Positions 51,928 through 60,820 of a stretch of 64,000 bases of DNA are shown piece by piece. The translations under genes were made by a program, and so were the position numbers. The notes under the pieces were generated by a model. The model saw only the letters and a list, made by a program, of their open reading frames with translations, had not been told where the DNA came from and did not search any database. Positions within the stretch are counted from its first letter, which is position 1. Each line of letters opens with the position of its first letter. This DNA comes from Pollutimonas sp. M17 (GTDB taxonomy: Bacteria; Pseudomonadota; Gammaproteobacteria; Burkholderiales; Burkholderiaceae_B): NCBI RefSeq assembly GCF_025836975.1, contig NZ_CP107548.1, positions 1,612,001 through 1,676,000 on the forward strand, given 5' to 3'.

Positions 51928-53217
51928 ATGACCGGCTTTCGCCAGAGTAAGGTTCGATCCTTGAGATTCATCCACGCCGCCGACATCCATCTTGACAGCC
52001 CCTTGACGGGCCTGAGCGCTTACGCCGATGCGCCGGTGGACAGGCTGCGCACCGCCACGCGCGATGCCTTTGCGCGGCTAATAGGGCTGGCCATCGACGA
52101 AGGCGTGGATTTCATGATCATTGCGGGCGACCTGTACGACGGCAACTGGAAGGATCACAACACCGGCCTGTACTTTGCCGGCCAGATGGGGCGGCTGAAG
52201 CGGGCGGGGATTCCGGTCTATCTTCTGTACGGCAATCACGATGCCGAAAGCCAGATGACCCGCAAGCTGCAGCTGCCCGACAATGTGTTCGTATTCGATA
52301 CGCGCAAGGCGTCGACCTTCATACACGAAGGCTTGAACCTTGCGCTGCACGGGCGCGGGTTCAAGGTGGCCGCCACCACCGAAAACCTGGTTGCGACCTA
52401 TCCGGATCCGGTTCCCGGAAAATTCAATATCGGCGTCCTGCACACCGCCCTGGAAGGCAATGCCATGCATGCCAGCTATGCGCCATGCTCGCTGGACGAA
52501 CTGCATGCCAAGGGCTATCAATATTGGGCGTTGGGCCATGTCCACGAATACAGCCTTTGGCGCGGCGACTCGGTCGTGGTCTTCCCCGGCAACCTGCAAG
52601 GGCGCAACATACGCGAGACCGGTCCGCGCGGCGCCGTGCTGGTCGAGTGCGATGACGTGGGGAATGTGGCGGTCGAGCGCGTACTGGTCGACGTGCTGCG
52701 CTGGGCGCGGCTGGATGTGGATGCGTCGGCTTGCCGGTCGTTCACCGATGTCGGGCGCGCGATTGGAAGCGCGCTGGAAGGCCTGGCGCAGGGCGGCGAT
52801 GAAGCCTTGCCGCTGGCCGTGCGTGTAACGGTAAGCGGCAGCACGCCGGCGCACGGCGCGCTGTTCGGCCTGGAGAGCCAGTTGCGGGCCGAGGTGCTGG
52901 CCCATGTGGCGGCGTTGGGCCACGAGCGCCTGTGGCTGGAGAAGGTGAAGATCGAAACCCGTGCCGTGACGCAGCCGGAAACCGGGGACGATCGCGCCGA
53001 TGCGCTGGCCGACCTGCGGGTGCTGCTGGAAGCGGCCGAGAACGACACGCAATTCCTTGAAAGCCTGCAAGCAGGCTTGATGGGGCTGGTGGGCAAGGCG
53101 CCGCAGGAACTGCAGTCCAGCGTGCCCTGGTTTGCGGAAGTCAGGGCCGGAGACCTGGCGCCGCTGCTGCGTGAGATCGGACCCGCGCTGATGGCGCACC
53201 TGGAACAGGCGGAGTAG
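51928..53217 (+). CDS. YhaO-like DNA repair exonuclease (Mre11/SbcD family)
   Basis: 429-residue metallophosphoesterase. Metal-binding motifs are in order: AADIHLDSP (DxH), AGDLYDG (GDxxD), YGNHDAES (GNHD), GVLHTAL and GHVHEYS (GHxH). A C-terminal part of about 200 residues is of capping-domain type. The start ATG at 51928 gives ten residues before RFIHAADIH; TTG 51961 is a possible later start. Six bases separate it from the YhaN-like ATPase, so they form one operon and probably one complex, like Mre11-Rad50 or SbcD-SbcC. Likely acts on broken or structured DNA ends; the family is poorly characterised in proteobacteria. Confidence 0.9.
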   Translation: MTGFRQSKVRSLRFIHAADIHLDSPLTGLSAYADAPVDRLRTATRDAFARLIGLAIDEGVDFMIIAGDLYDGNWKDHNTGLYFAGQMGRLKRAGIPVYLLYGNHDAESQMTRKLQLPDNVFVFDTRKASTFIHEGLNLALHGRGFKVAATTENLVATYPDPVPGKFNIGVLHTALEGNAMHASYAPCSLDELHAKGYQYWALGHVHEYSLWRGDSVVVFPGNLQGRNIRETGPRGAVLVECDDVGNVAVERVLVDVLRWARLDVDASACRSFTDVGRAIGSALEGLAQGGDEALPLAVRVTVSGSTPAHGALFGLESQLRAEVLAHVAALGHERLWLEKVKIETRAVTQPETGDDRADALADLRVLLEAAENDTQFLESLQAGLMGLVGKAPQELQSSVPWFAEVRAGDLAPLLREIGPALMAHLEQAE

Positions 53218-53223
53218 GGCGTC

Positions 53224-56200
53224 ATGCGATTCAGCCGCTTCGACCTTCTACGCTACGGGAAATTCACCGACAGGCGTATTGAATTCCCGCGGGCGCCGCG
53301 CGATTTCCATCTGATCGTGGGGGCCAACGAAGCCGGGAAGTCCACCGTGCGCAGCGCCATCCTGGATCTGCTCTTCGGCTTTCCCATGCGTACGGCGCTG
53401 GATTTCCTGCACGCGAAAGCCGATATGCGGCTGGGAGCGGCCATACAGGGCGACAATGGCGACCTGGAATTCATCCGTCTGAAGGCCAACAAGAACACAT
53501 TGCGCGATCCCGAAGGAAACACGCTTGCCGACACGATTCTGGATGCCTGGATGGGCCATGTCGGCCGGGGCTTCTTCGACAAGATGTTCGGCCTGGACCA
53601 CCCTCGCTTGGTGGAGGGCGGCAACAGCATATTGAATGCCCAGGATGATGTCGGGCAGATACTGTTCCAGTCGGCCGCGGGGGTGGCCAGCCTGGGCGGG
53701 GTGCGGGACGCGCTGGAAGAAGAAGCGGGCAGTCTTTGGGCTCCCGTCAAGTCAAGCAAAAGAACCTATTACGCCGCGCGGGACGGCCTGGATGCCGCAA
53801 GCGCCGCGCTGAAAGCGGCAACAGTGCAGACGAAAGAGTGGGCGGAGGCCAATGAGCGCGTGCAATCGCTGGCTGCCGGCCTGGAGCGGCAGCGCGAGCA
53901 GCAGGCGGCCCGGCAGGGCGAGCGCAGCCGCCTGGAACGCATCCGGCGCATGGCGCCCATCATGCTGGCGCTGCGCGAGTATGAGGGCCGGTTGGCGGAA
54001 CTGGAGCCCGTGGTCCAGTTCCCCGCCGACGCCGCCCGGATGCTTGCCGAGGTCGAGCAGGACCGGGTCCTGACCCAGCATGGCCTGGGCTTGCACCGCG
54101 CAGAAGCCGAGCGCCTGGAAAGCCTGCTCGAGGCCATATGCATCGATGACGCGACATTGAACCAGGCCGACGCGGTCGAGGCGCTGGAAAGCCTGCGCCA
54201 TCAATATGGCGGCCATGCGGCGGATATGGAGCGCAGCCAGGGACAGGCCGCGCTGCTTTGGCGGGAGATCCGGTCTGCAGCCGATGAACTGGGATGGCGA
54301 ACGGAGCCCGGGCGCGAAGGCGCGGCAGGCGATGGAGCCGTGGTCGAGGACGAGGCGCTGCGGACCTTGCAGGCTCGCCTGCCGGGCTTGCCGACCCGCA
54401 CGCAACTCGAACAATTGCTGCGTGATTACGGCGCCATCACTATGGCGCTGGATAACGCGAGAGCGGCGGAAAGCGGCCGGCAGGCCGAACTGCGTGCGCT
54501 GGAGGCCAAGCTGGAAGGGGCGTCCGGCCACCAGATCAGTCCAGCGCTGCGCGCCGCGCTGGAGGCCGCTCAGGCACGGGGCGATCTGGATGCCGCCCTG
54601 CGCAAGGCGAGGGCAGTGGCGGACGGGTCGCAGGCAGCCCTGGATCACGCCATGGCGCGCCTGGGTGCGCAGCCGCCTTCCTTGCACGTTCTCAGAACCG
54701 CTGGTTTTCCATCCCGCCAGGCGGTTGCGGCCTGGATATCTGAACGGCAAGGCCTGGTTCAGGACCTGAAATCGGCCCGGCTGCGTTGCGAAGAGCTGGC
54801 GGGGTCGGTCGAACTCAGGTCGCTGGAGGCGCAGCAGTACCGGCAGCGGCATAGCCCGACGACCTGGGACGAGGTGGCCGGAGCGCGCCTGCGGCGCGAC
54901 GCGTCGTGGCGGGAAATCCGATCGGGCCGGTTGACGCCCAACGACGGCGCGGACCGGTTCGAGGACGAGCTGCGGGCGGCGGACCAGCTTGCCGATGCGC
55001 GGCACGACAAGGCGCGCGAGGCGGCCCAATTGCAGAACCTGCAAGAGCTGTTGCAGCAGGAGAAGCATAAGCTGGAGGATGCGCATGCGCGGCACGCGGC
55101 CTGCCGGCAGGCGGTGGAGGACTTTGATGCACGATGGTCGGACACGCGCGATCGCCTCGGGCTCGCAGGCATGCCGCTGGACGAGCTGCCGGAGTGGCTG
55201 GCGCGCAAGGACGAGGTATTGGAAGCCGCCCGGGCGTTGGATGAGGCCGGGCGCGAAGTCCAGGCACTTTGCGACGAACTGAACGACATGTGCGGGGCGC
55301 TGCGCCAGACTTTGGCGGCGCTTCCGGACGGCGCGCCCGCGACGGCCGGCGGAGACAGCCTGGCTTCCTTGCGTGCGCAAGCCGGGGCGTATGTGCGGGA
55401 AGCCGACCTGGCGCATGCACGGCGCGATGCATGGACGGCGCAGGCGGCCGAGTCCCGGCCCATCTTGTTGGCCGCGCGGCAGACGGTGGAAGCCGCTCAA
55501 GCGAGGCTGGATGCCTGGCAGAGGGCGTGGGCGGCCGCGCTGGCCCAGGCGGGGCTCGACGGCGCGATGAGTACGGGCGCGGCGCAGGGCGCATTGACGC
55601 TGCTCGGACTTCTGGCCGACAGGCTGGGGCAGTTGCACCGGCTCCGCGCCGAGTGTGCGGCCTTGCAAGCCGATCTGGATGATTTCCTGGCGCAGGCCAC
55701 ACGGCTGGCGCAGGCGGCCGGCCTGGGGCAGTCCGCCGCCGGCATCGACGGCGCGTTCGAGCTGAGCCAGGCTCTGGCGCAGCGTCTGTCCAGGGCACGC
55801 CAGGCCAGGGACAAGGCGGCCGAGCTGAAGCGGGCCCTGGAGGCGGAACGCGTGCAGATCCGCCAGGCAGAGCAGTCCCTGGCGGAATTGCAGGCACGCT
55901 TGCAGCCTATGATGGAACGGGCCGGGGTGGCCGAAACCCGGCTGCTGGAACCGGCCATCGCGCGTTCGGACCGCCATCGCGCGCTTGCGGAGCAACTGCG
56001 GGCCATGCAGGCGCGCCTGCTGGCCGAGGGCGATGGCTATGACCGGGAACGCCTGCAGGCGGAAATCGACACGGCCGACATACCGGCGCTGCCGGCCCGG
56101 CTGGCCGCTCTCGAGGCCGAGATTGGGCAAGGGGCCGAGCAGCAGAACGCCCTGGCCGTGGAACTGGCCGAGGCGCGGCGCGAACTGGAGGCCATGGCGG

Positions 56201-56748
56201 GGGCCGACGCCGCGGCCCGGGCCGAAGCGCAGCGGCAGGAGGCTTTGGCGCGGATGTCCGATGCGGCCGAGCGCTATATAAAGGTCTATACGGCTTCGCG
56301 CTTGCTGCGCTGGTCCATAGACCGCTACCGCGAAGAAAAGCAAGGTCCCATGCTGGGCCGGGCCAGCGCCATTTTTGCGCAGTTGACCTTGAATTCCTTC
56401 GAGCGCCTGAGGGTGGACTTCGACAAGAACCCCATGGTGCTGGAAGGGCAGCGTCCGGACGGCCATCTGGTGGGGATTGCCGGCATGAGCGACGGCACGC
56501 GGGATCAGCTCTACCTCGCCCTGCGCCTGGCAGCGCTGGAGCTGCATTTGCGCCAGGCCCCCGCCTTGCCTTTCATTGCCGACGACCTGTTCATCAATTA
56601 CGACGATGCGCGCGCCGAAGCGGGCTTGCGGGCGCTGGCCGGGCTGTCCGAGCATACACAGGTCATATTCCTCAGCCACCATCATCACCTGACGGCGCTG
56701 GCGCGCCGCGTTTTCGGCGACGGGCTGAACGTGGTGAGCCTGGACTGA
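53224..56748 (+). CDS. YhaN-like SMC/Rad50-type AAA ATPase
   Basis: 1174 residues. The N-terminal half of the ATP site starts MRFSRFDLLRYGKFTDR with Walker A GANEAGKST (33-41) and the YhaN-specific FGFPMRTALDFLH. The middle (about 190-1010) is almost entirely Glu/Ala/Arg/Leu-rich coiled coil. The C-terminal half has the ABC signature-like GMSDGTRDQLYLALRLAALE and Walker B LPFIADDLFINYDD. No zinc-hook CxxC is evident in the middle, unlike Rad50. Partner of the YhaO-like nuclease encoded six bases upstream. Presumably an ATP-driven clamp on DNA ends. Confidence 0.9.
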   Translation: MRFSRFDLLRYGKFTDRRIEFPRAPRDFHLIVGANEAGKSTVRSAILDLLFGFPMRTALDFLHAKADMRLGAAIQGDNGDLEFIRLKANKNTLRDPEGNTLADTILDAWMGHVGRGFFDKMFGLDHPRLVEGGNSILNAQDDVGQILFQSAAGVASLGGVRDALEEEAGSLWAPVKSSKRTYYAARDGLDAASAALKAATVQTKEWAEANERVQSLAAGLERQREQQAARQGERSRLERIRRMAPIMLALREYEGRLAELEPVVQFPADAARMLAEVEQDRVLTQHGLGLHRAEAERLESLLEAICIDDATLNQADAVEALESLRHQYGGHAADMERSQGQAALLWREIRSAADELGWRTEPGREGAAGDGAVVEDEALRTLQARLPGLPTRTQLEQLLRDYGAITMALDNARAAESGRQAELRALEAKLEGASGHQISPALRAALEAAQARGDLDAALRKARAVADGSQAALDHAMARLGAQPPSLHVLRTAGFPSRQAVAAWISERQGLVQDLKSARLRCEELAGSVELRSLEAQQYRQRHSPTTWDEVAGARLRRDASWREIRSGRLTPNDGADRFEDELRAADQLADARHDKAREAAQLQNLQELLQQEKHKLEDAHARHAACRQAVEDFDARWSDTRDRLGLAGMPLDELPEWLARKDEVLEAARALDEAGREVQALCDELNDMCGALRQTLAALPDGAPATAGGDSLASLRAQAGAYVREADLAHARRDAWTAQAAESRPILLAARQTVEAAQARLDAWQRAWAAALAQAGLDGAMSTGAAQGALTLLGLLADRLGQLHRLRAECAALQADLDDFLAQATRLAQAAGLGQSAAGIDGAFELSQALAQRLSRARQARDKAAELKRALEAERVQIRQAEQSLAELQARLQPMMERAGVAETRLLEPAIARSDRHRALAEQLRAMQARLLAEGDGYDRERLQAEIDTADIPALPARLAALEAEIGQGAEQQNALAVELAEARRELEAMAGADAAARAEAQRQEALARMSDAAERYIKVYTASRLLRWSIDRYREEKQGPMLGRASAIFAQLTLNSFERLRVDFDKNPMVLEGQRPDGHLVGIAGMSDGTRDQLYLALRLAALELHLRQAPALPFIADDLFINYDDARAEAGLRALAGLSEHTQVIFLSHHHHLTALARRVFGDGLNVVSLD

Positions 56749-56755
56749 CGCCTTT

Positions 56756-57328
56756 TCAGCGTTGGCGGTCCTGAGCCAGCAAATCGTCGCCGATGCCCCG
56801 CCGTTCGCGCATGGCGCGGCCGATTTGCGTGATGGCGTCGTCGCCCAGCAGGCGCGCGGCCATCGGCAGGAGCTCGTCCTCTTCGCGCTTCATGTGGCGT
56901 TCGTACAGGCCGATGAAGGCCTCGACCTCGTCTTCGGGCAGCAGAACGGGCCGGCCTTCGCTGACGTCGGACAAGACGGGACGCAGGCGCCGCCAGCTCG
57001 CTTCCAGCTTGCGGTGATCGGCGCTCAGGCCGTCGGTAAGCTCACGTATGCAGACGGCGTCGGACCCCGCCATGGATTCGATCAGGGCGGGAAACAGATC
57101 GACCTCTTCGTCGGCGTGGTGCTGGAGGGCGGAGGTGTCGAAGTAGCGCGCGATGGCTGTGGCGGCCGCTCGCGCCTGCTCGTCGCTGCCGTGCTGGCGC
57201 AGGTGCGGCGCAAGCCGCTTCAAGGTGGAGCACTGGCGCTCGATGCGGTGATGGCAGGCCGCGAGCATTTCGAGCGGTGCCTCGGTGCTTGCCGCCGGAC
57301 CGGAAAAGCCGGGAAATTCGATTGCCAT
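56756..57328 (-). CDS. hemerythrin domain-containing protein
   Basis: 190 residues. The four-helix di-iron motif is visible: HHRIERQC near residue 27, QHHADEEVDLFPAL near 73, ADHRKLEASW near 105, and HMKREEDELLPMA near 145. Such proteins sense or store oxygen or NO, or buffer iron; the sequence does not discriminate. Convergent with the YhaN-like gene (7-base gap) and divergent from the AhpD-like gene at 57429. Confidence 0.9.
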   Translation of the reverse strand: MAIEFPGFSGPAASTEAPLEMLAACHHRIERQCSTLKRLAPHLRQHGSDEQARAAATAIARYFDTSALQHHADEEVDLFPALIESMAGSDAVCIRELTDGLSADHRKLEASWRRLRPVLSDVSEGRPVLLPEDEVEAFIGLYERHMKREEDELLPMAARLLGDDAITQIGRAMRERRGIGDDLLAQDRQR

Positions 57329-57428
57329 GTTCTTGCCCTGGTTCTGGATATGAGGGGATGCTGCCGCTTGCCGTTATTATTATTGGTGAAATGCAACCCC
57401 CCTTGCAAGGACAGAAAAAGGAGGCTCC

Positions 57429-58031
57429 ATGCCGCAACCCGATCATGTATCCGCCCTGGGCGCGCCCGATGCGGCTTCGCTGGACGAGGACATCCAGCAA
57501 GTGTTCAGCAAATGCGTGGACAAACTGGGTTTCGTGCCCAATGTCCTGGCCGCCTACAGCCTGCGGCCGAACAAGTTGCGCAATTTCATGGCGATGTACA
57601 ACGAGTTGATGCTGGCGCCTTCGGGCCTGAGCAAGCTGGAGCGCGAAATGATCGCGGTGGTGGTGTCCAGCGCCAACCATTGCTATTACTGCCTGGTCGC
57701 CCATGGCCAGGCGGTGCGCGCGCTGTCGGGCGATCCGCAGTTGGGCGAGATGATGGTCATGAATTACCGCGTGGCGCCGCTGGACCCGCGCCAGCGCGCC
57801 ATGCTGGACTTCGCCTGGAAGCTGACCAAGATGCCCGAGCAGGTCACCGAGGAAGATAGGCAGGCCTTGCGTTCCGCGGGATTGTCGACCGAGGACATCT
57901 TCGACCTGGCCGACACCGTGGCTTTTTACAACATGTCCAACCGCATGGCCATCGGCACGGACATGATCCCGAACCCCGAATATCACGGGATGAACCGCCC
58001 CGAGCCTTTCCTGCCGCCCCGCAGGGAATAG
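57429..58031 (+). CDS. AhpD-like peroxidase-related enzyme
   Basis: 200 residues of the carboxymuconolactone decarboxylase/AhpD superfamily, close to the uncharacterised peroxidase-related subgroup. The redox site is SANHCYYCLVAHGQAVR (CxxC plus His), followed by DPRQRAMLDFAWKLTK. A strong ribosome-binding site (AAGGAGG) lies eight bases before the ATG. It starts a plus-strand row leading into a NitT/TauT-type ABC importer, mirroring the locus at 1-3514. The natural substrate is unknown. Confidence 0.88.
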   Translation: MPQPDHVSALGAPDAASLDEDIQQVFSKCVDKLGFVPNVLAAYSLRPNKLRNFMAMYNELMLAPSGLSKLEREMIAVVVSSANHCYYCLVAHGQAVRALSGDPQLGEMMVMNYRVAPLDPRQRAMLDFAWKLTKMPEQVTEEDRQALRSAGLSTEDIFDLADTVAFYNMSNRMAIGTDMIPNPEYHGMNRPEPFLPPRRE

Positions 58032-58103
58032 AAGGCTTTCTATATTTCCTGAAGGCATAAGTAAAGACGATAAAAATTCTTGTTGGGCATTAGAACGCTC
58101 GTT

Positions 58104-58138
58104 ACAGTTCGATATAACCAATTGGTGAATCGAACTGT
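58104..58138. promoter_or_regulatory. 35-base dyad overlapping the start of the ABC operon
   Basis: ACAGTTCGAT (58104-58113) and ATCGAACTGT (58129-58138) are perfect inverted copies around a central CCAATTGG palindrome (58118-58125). The right arm ends one base before the ATG at 58140, where a ribosome-binding site should be; none is otherwise visible. It could be an operator, or an mRNA hairpin that controls initiation. Confidence 0.6.
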
Positions 58139-58139
58139 T

Positions 58140-58919
58140 ATGAAGCTGTCTTTCAAGAATATAGAAAAGGAATTCTCTGGCCTGCGCGTCATCGAGAATT
58201 TCAGCCGCGATATCGACGATGGCGAACTCGTGGCGCTGGTGGGCCCCTCGGGCTGCGGCAAGTCGACCCTGCTGCATATTGCCGCGGGCCTGGAAAAACC
58301 CAGCGCGGGCGACATCCTTGCCGATGGCCGGACCATAGAAGGCCCGCACCCCGAGCGCACGCTCATGTTCCAGGAAAACGCGCTGTATCCCTGGCTGACC
58401 CTGGCCCAGAACGTGGCCCTGGCGCTGGAGTTCCAGAAGACGGACAAGCAGAAGGCCTTGAACCAGGCGCGCGAATGGCTGGCCAAGGTCAATCTGGCGG
58501 GCTTCGAAAACTATTATCCGCACCAGGTGTCGGGCGGCATGCGCCAGCGCGCCGCCCTGGCGCGAGCGTTCATTTCGCACCCCAAGGCGCTGTTGCTGGA
58601 CGAGCCTTTCGGCGCGCTCGACGCGCTGACCCGCATGACCTTGCAGGATGCCTTGCGCACGCTGATACGCGAGGCCGGCCCCACGGTTCTGCTGGTCACC
58701 CACGATGTCGACGAAGCCTTGTTCCTGGCCGACCGCATTCTTGTTTTCAGCCCCCGGCCGGCCACGGTCCTGAAGGAATTCGAGCTGTCGCATCACGAAA
58801 AAACGCACGACTTGTCCGAGTTCGCAGCGATGCGGCGAGAAATTTTAGGCCTGCTTGGAATCCACGCCGAACAGGATCAAGTCATAGAAACACCCCTATT
58901 AGAGGAAGTCGAAGCATGA
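58140..58919 (+). CDS. NitT/TauT-family ABC transporter ATP-binding protein
   Basis: 259 residues from ATG 58140 (MKLSFKNIEKEFSGLRV). Walker A GPSGCGKST (about 35-43), Q-loop LMFQENALYPWL, signature VSGGMRQRAALARAF, Walker B LLLDEPFGALD and switch LVTHDVDEAL. The open frame extends 20 codons upstream from a TTG, but that part is the dyad region. The TGA overlaps the ATG of the binding-protein gene by ATGA. Powers uptake of the ligand of the next gene product. Confidence 0.93.
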   Translation: MKLSFKNIEKEFSGLRVIENFSRDIDDGELVALVGPSGCGKSTLLHIAAGLEKPSAGDILADGRTIEGPHPERTLMFQENALYPWLTLAQNVALALEFQKTDKQKALNQAREWLAKVNLAGFENYYPHQVSGGMRQRAALARAFISHPKALLLDEPFGALDALTRMTLQDALRTLIREAGPTVLLVTHDVDEALFLADRILVFSPRPATVLKEFELSHHEKTHDLSEFAAMRREILGLLGIHAEQDQVIETPLLEEVEA

Positions 58920-59911
58920 AATTGTCACGTTTGCTGCTGCCGGTACTGGCGGCGTTCGCTTTGTCGGGTACGGCCGCGGCCGCCGAGAAGTTCAAGGTCG
59001 GCTATCTGCGCGTCATGGACGACGCCCAGGCGATCGCCGCGTACGAGGGCGGCTTCTACAAGAAGCATGGCCTGGATGTTGAACTGGTCGAGTTCAAGTC
59101 GGGCACCGACCTGATCAAGGCCATCGTCGGCGGTCAGCTGGACACCGGCGTGCTGGGTTTCACCAATGCGGCATCCTGGTCGTCCAAGGGCGCCGACCTC
59201 AAGGTGGTGGGCGGCGCCCAGCACGGCTTTCACGCCATCGTCGTGCGCGACGATACGGGCATCAAGGATGTGGCCGGCCTGAAAGGCCACACCCTGGCTT
59301 CGCAGAAGGAAGGCAGCACCGCCGATACGGTCCTGAAGGGCGTGGTGCTGAAGGATGCCGGCCTGAAGCCGGATGAACTGTCCATCATGGGCGTGAGCCC
59401 GCAGGTGGCTGTGCAGTCGCTGGTGGGCAAGCGGGTCGACGCCGCCTTCCTGTTCGAGCCTCAGGCGCGCATCGCCCAGCTGATTGCGCCGGTCACGCAA
59501 ATCTATGAAGTCGGCCAGGTGTGGCCCTTCCCCTGCATGGTGGTCATCACCTCGGGCGACACGCTCAAGAAGCGCAAGGACGATGTCTGGAAATCGCTGG
59601 ACGCGCAGCGCGATGCCATCGACCTGCTGCAGAACAAGCCGGAAGAGGGCGCCAAGCTGATCGCGAGCTATTTCATCGCCGAGCCCTCGCTCAAGACGCT
59701 CAAGCACGGCGAACTGCCTCGCGAGGACATCATCCGCGATGCCATCAAGAGCCAGACTTTCAGCCCGATCCTGACCGACAAGGAACTGGCGCGCATGCAG
59801 GAAATCGCCGACATCATGCAGGAGCAGGGCTCGCTGAAGACGCGCGATGGCAATGCCTTCGACGTCAGCAAGATCATCGACCTGGAATGGCAGAAGACGC
59901 GCAAGCTATAA
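58916..59911 (+). CDS. NitT/TauT-family ABC transporter substrate-binding protein
   Basis: 331 residues: a Sec signal peptide (LSRLLLPVLAAFALSGTAAAA) and an NMT1/SsuA-like fold starting FKVGYLRVMDDAQAIAAYEGGFYKKHG. TGVLGFTNAASW and VDAAFLFEPQARIAQL are the two-lobe ligand segments. It differs from the binding protein at 1-825, which has a Tat signal. The ligand could be a sulfonate, nitrate-like or pyrimidine compound. Coupled to the ATPase gene by a four-base overlap; a hairpin at 59922 lies between it and the permease. Confidence 0.92.
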   Translation: MKLSRLLLPVLAAFALSGTAAAAEKFKVGYLRVMDDAQAIAAYEGGFYKKHGLDVELVEFKSGTDLIKAIVGGQLDTGVLGFTNAASWSSKGADLKVVGGAQHGFHAIVVRDDTGIKDVAGLKGHTLASQKEGSTADTVLKGVVLKDAGLKPDELSIMGVSPQVAVQSLVGKRVDAAFLFEPQARIAQLIAPVTQIYEVGQVWPFPCMVVITSGDTLKKRKDDVWKSLDAQRDAIDLLQNKPEEGAKLIASYFIAEPSLKTLKHGELPREDIIRDAIKSQTFSPILTDKELARMQEIADIMQEQGSLKTRDGNAFDVSKIIDLEWQKTRKL

Positions 59912-59921
59912 AATAGCGCCG

Positions 59922-59942
59922 GCTTGCCCCCGGGGGGCAAGC
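59922..59942 (+). other. GC hairpin after the binding-protein gene
   Basis: GCTTGCCCCC and GGGGGCAAGC form a 10-bp stem around one base, 10 bases after the stop codon and without a T run. Such hairpins often protect the upstream part of an ABC-operon message so that more binding protein than permease is made. Confidence 0.6.
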
Positions 59943-60030
59943 GCGCCTCTCGCCTGCTTTCAGCTGTTTTGCGAGATCCCATCTTTTCAAAGGTGGCCGG
60001 CACCGACCGGCCACTCTGTTTTGAGCCTAC

Positions 60031-60804
60031 ATGAGCACCCAGATTCGTATTTCCGGTTTTAGAAAGAAGCTCGCCATGGTCGTGGCGGTGCTGTCCATTT
60101 TGCTGTTCTGGCAGGTCGCCGCCTGGTTTCTGCCTGATTTCCTGATGCCGGACGTGCCCAGGGTGTTCCAGCGGCTCTGGAACGACGTCCAGACTTCGGA
60201 CTTTCGCGCAAGCCTGTCGGGCAGCCTGGTCCGCCTTGGGTTCGGATACGGAGCGGCATTGCTCTTCGGCGTGGGCTTCGGCCTGATCGGCGGGGTGCTG
60301 TTCTTTTTCCGCGAGGTTCTGAAGTCGGCCATCATCATCCTGCAATCGATTCCGTCGATCGCCTGGGTGCCCCTGTTCCTGATCATGATGGGCTTCGGCA
60401 ACATGCCCATCATCGTGGTCATTGCACTGGCGGCGTTTTTCCCCGCGGCGCTTTCCGTCATGAATGCGACGGAAAGCGTATTGAACGTGCATGTGTCGGC
60501 CGCGCGGGTCATGGGGGCCAGCCGCTGGGACATGCTCAAGCGCGTCTACCTGCCCGCCGTGATGCCCGAACTCATCACCGGAGCCCAACTCGCCTTCGGC
60601 AACGCCTGGCGCGCCTTGATTTCAGCTGAAATGCTGATCGGCTTCGGCCAGGGCCTGGGACGTTCGCTGGCCTACGCCGGTGAGACCGCCGACATGATGG
60701 GGGTGATGGCCAATATCCTGACCATCGCCATTCTGGCGACCTTGATCGACCAGGTCATCCTGGAAAACCTCAAGCGCCGCCTTTTGCGCTACCAGTACGT
60801 TTAG
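60031..60804 (+). CDS. NitT/TauT-family ABC transporter permease
   Basis: 257-residue inner-membrane protein with six hydrophobic segments. The EAA loop is in AARVMGASRWDMLKRVYLPAVMPELITG. VLSILLFWQVAAWFLPDFLMPDVPRV is the typical first helix and entry of SsuC/TauC proteins. It is 119 bases after the binding-protein gene and 16 bases before a second, amino-acid-type binding protein gene. Confidence 0.93.
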   Translation: MSTQIRISGFRKKLAMVVAVLSILLFWQVAAWFLPDFLMPDVPRVFQRLWNDVQTSDFRASLSGSLVRLGFGYGAALLFGVGFGLIGGVLFFFREVLKSAIIILQSIPSIAWVPLFLIMMGFGNMPIIVVIALAAFFPAALSVMNATESVLNVHVSAARVMGASRWDMLKRVYLPAVMPELITGAQLAFGNAWRALISAEMLIGFGQGLGRSLAYAGETADMMGVMANILTIAILATLIDQVILENLKRRLLRYQYV

Positions 60805-60820
60805 GACGGGACTTGTCATC

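Noticed and set aside
53752-56688. Very long open frame on the minus strand opposite the YhaN-like gene (978 codons)
   Set aside because: Shadow of a high-GC gene with strong third-position bias; its translation is rich in Arg, Gln, Gly and Pro without any domain, and the plus-strand gene has clear ATPase motifs.
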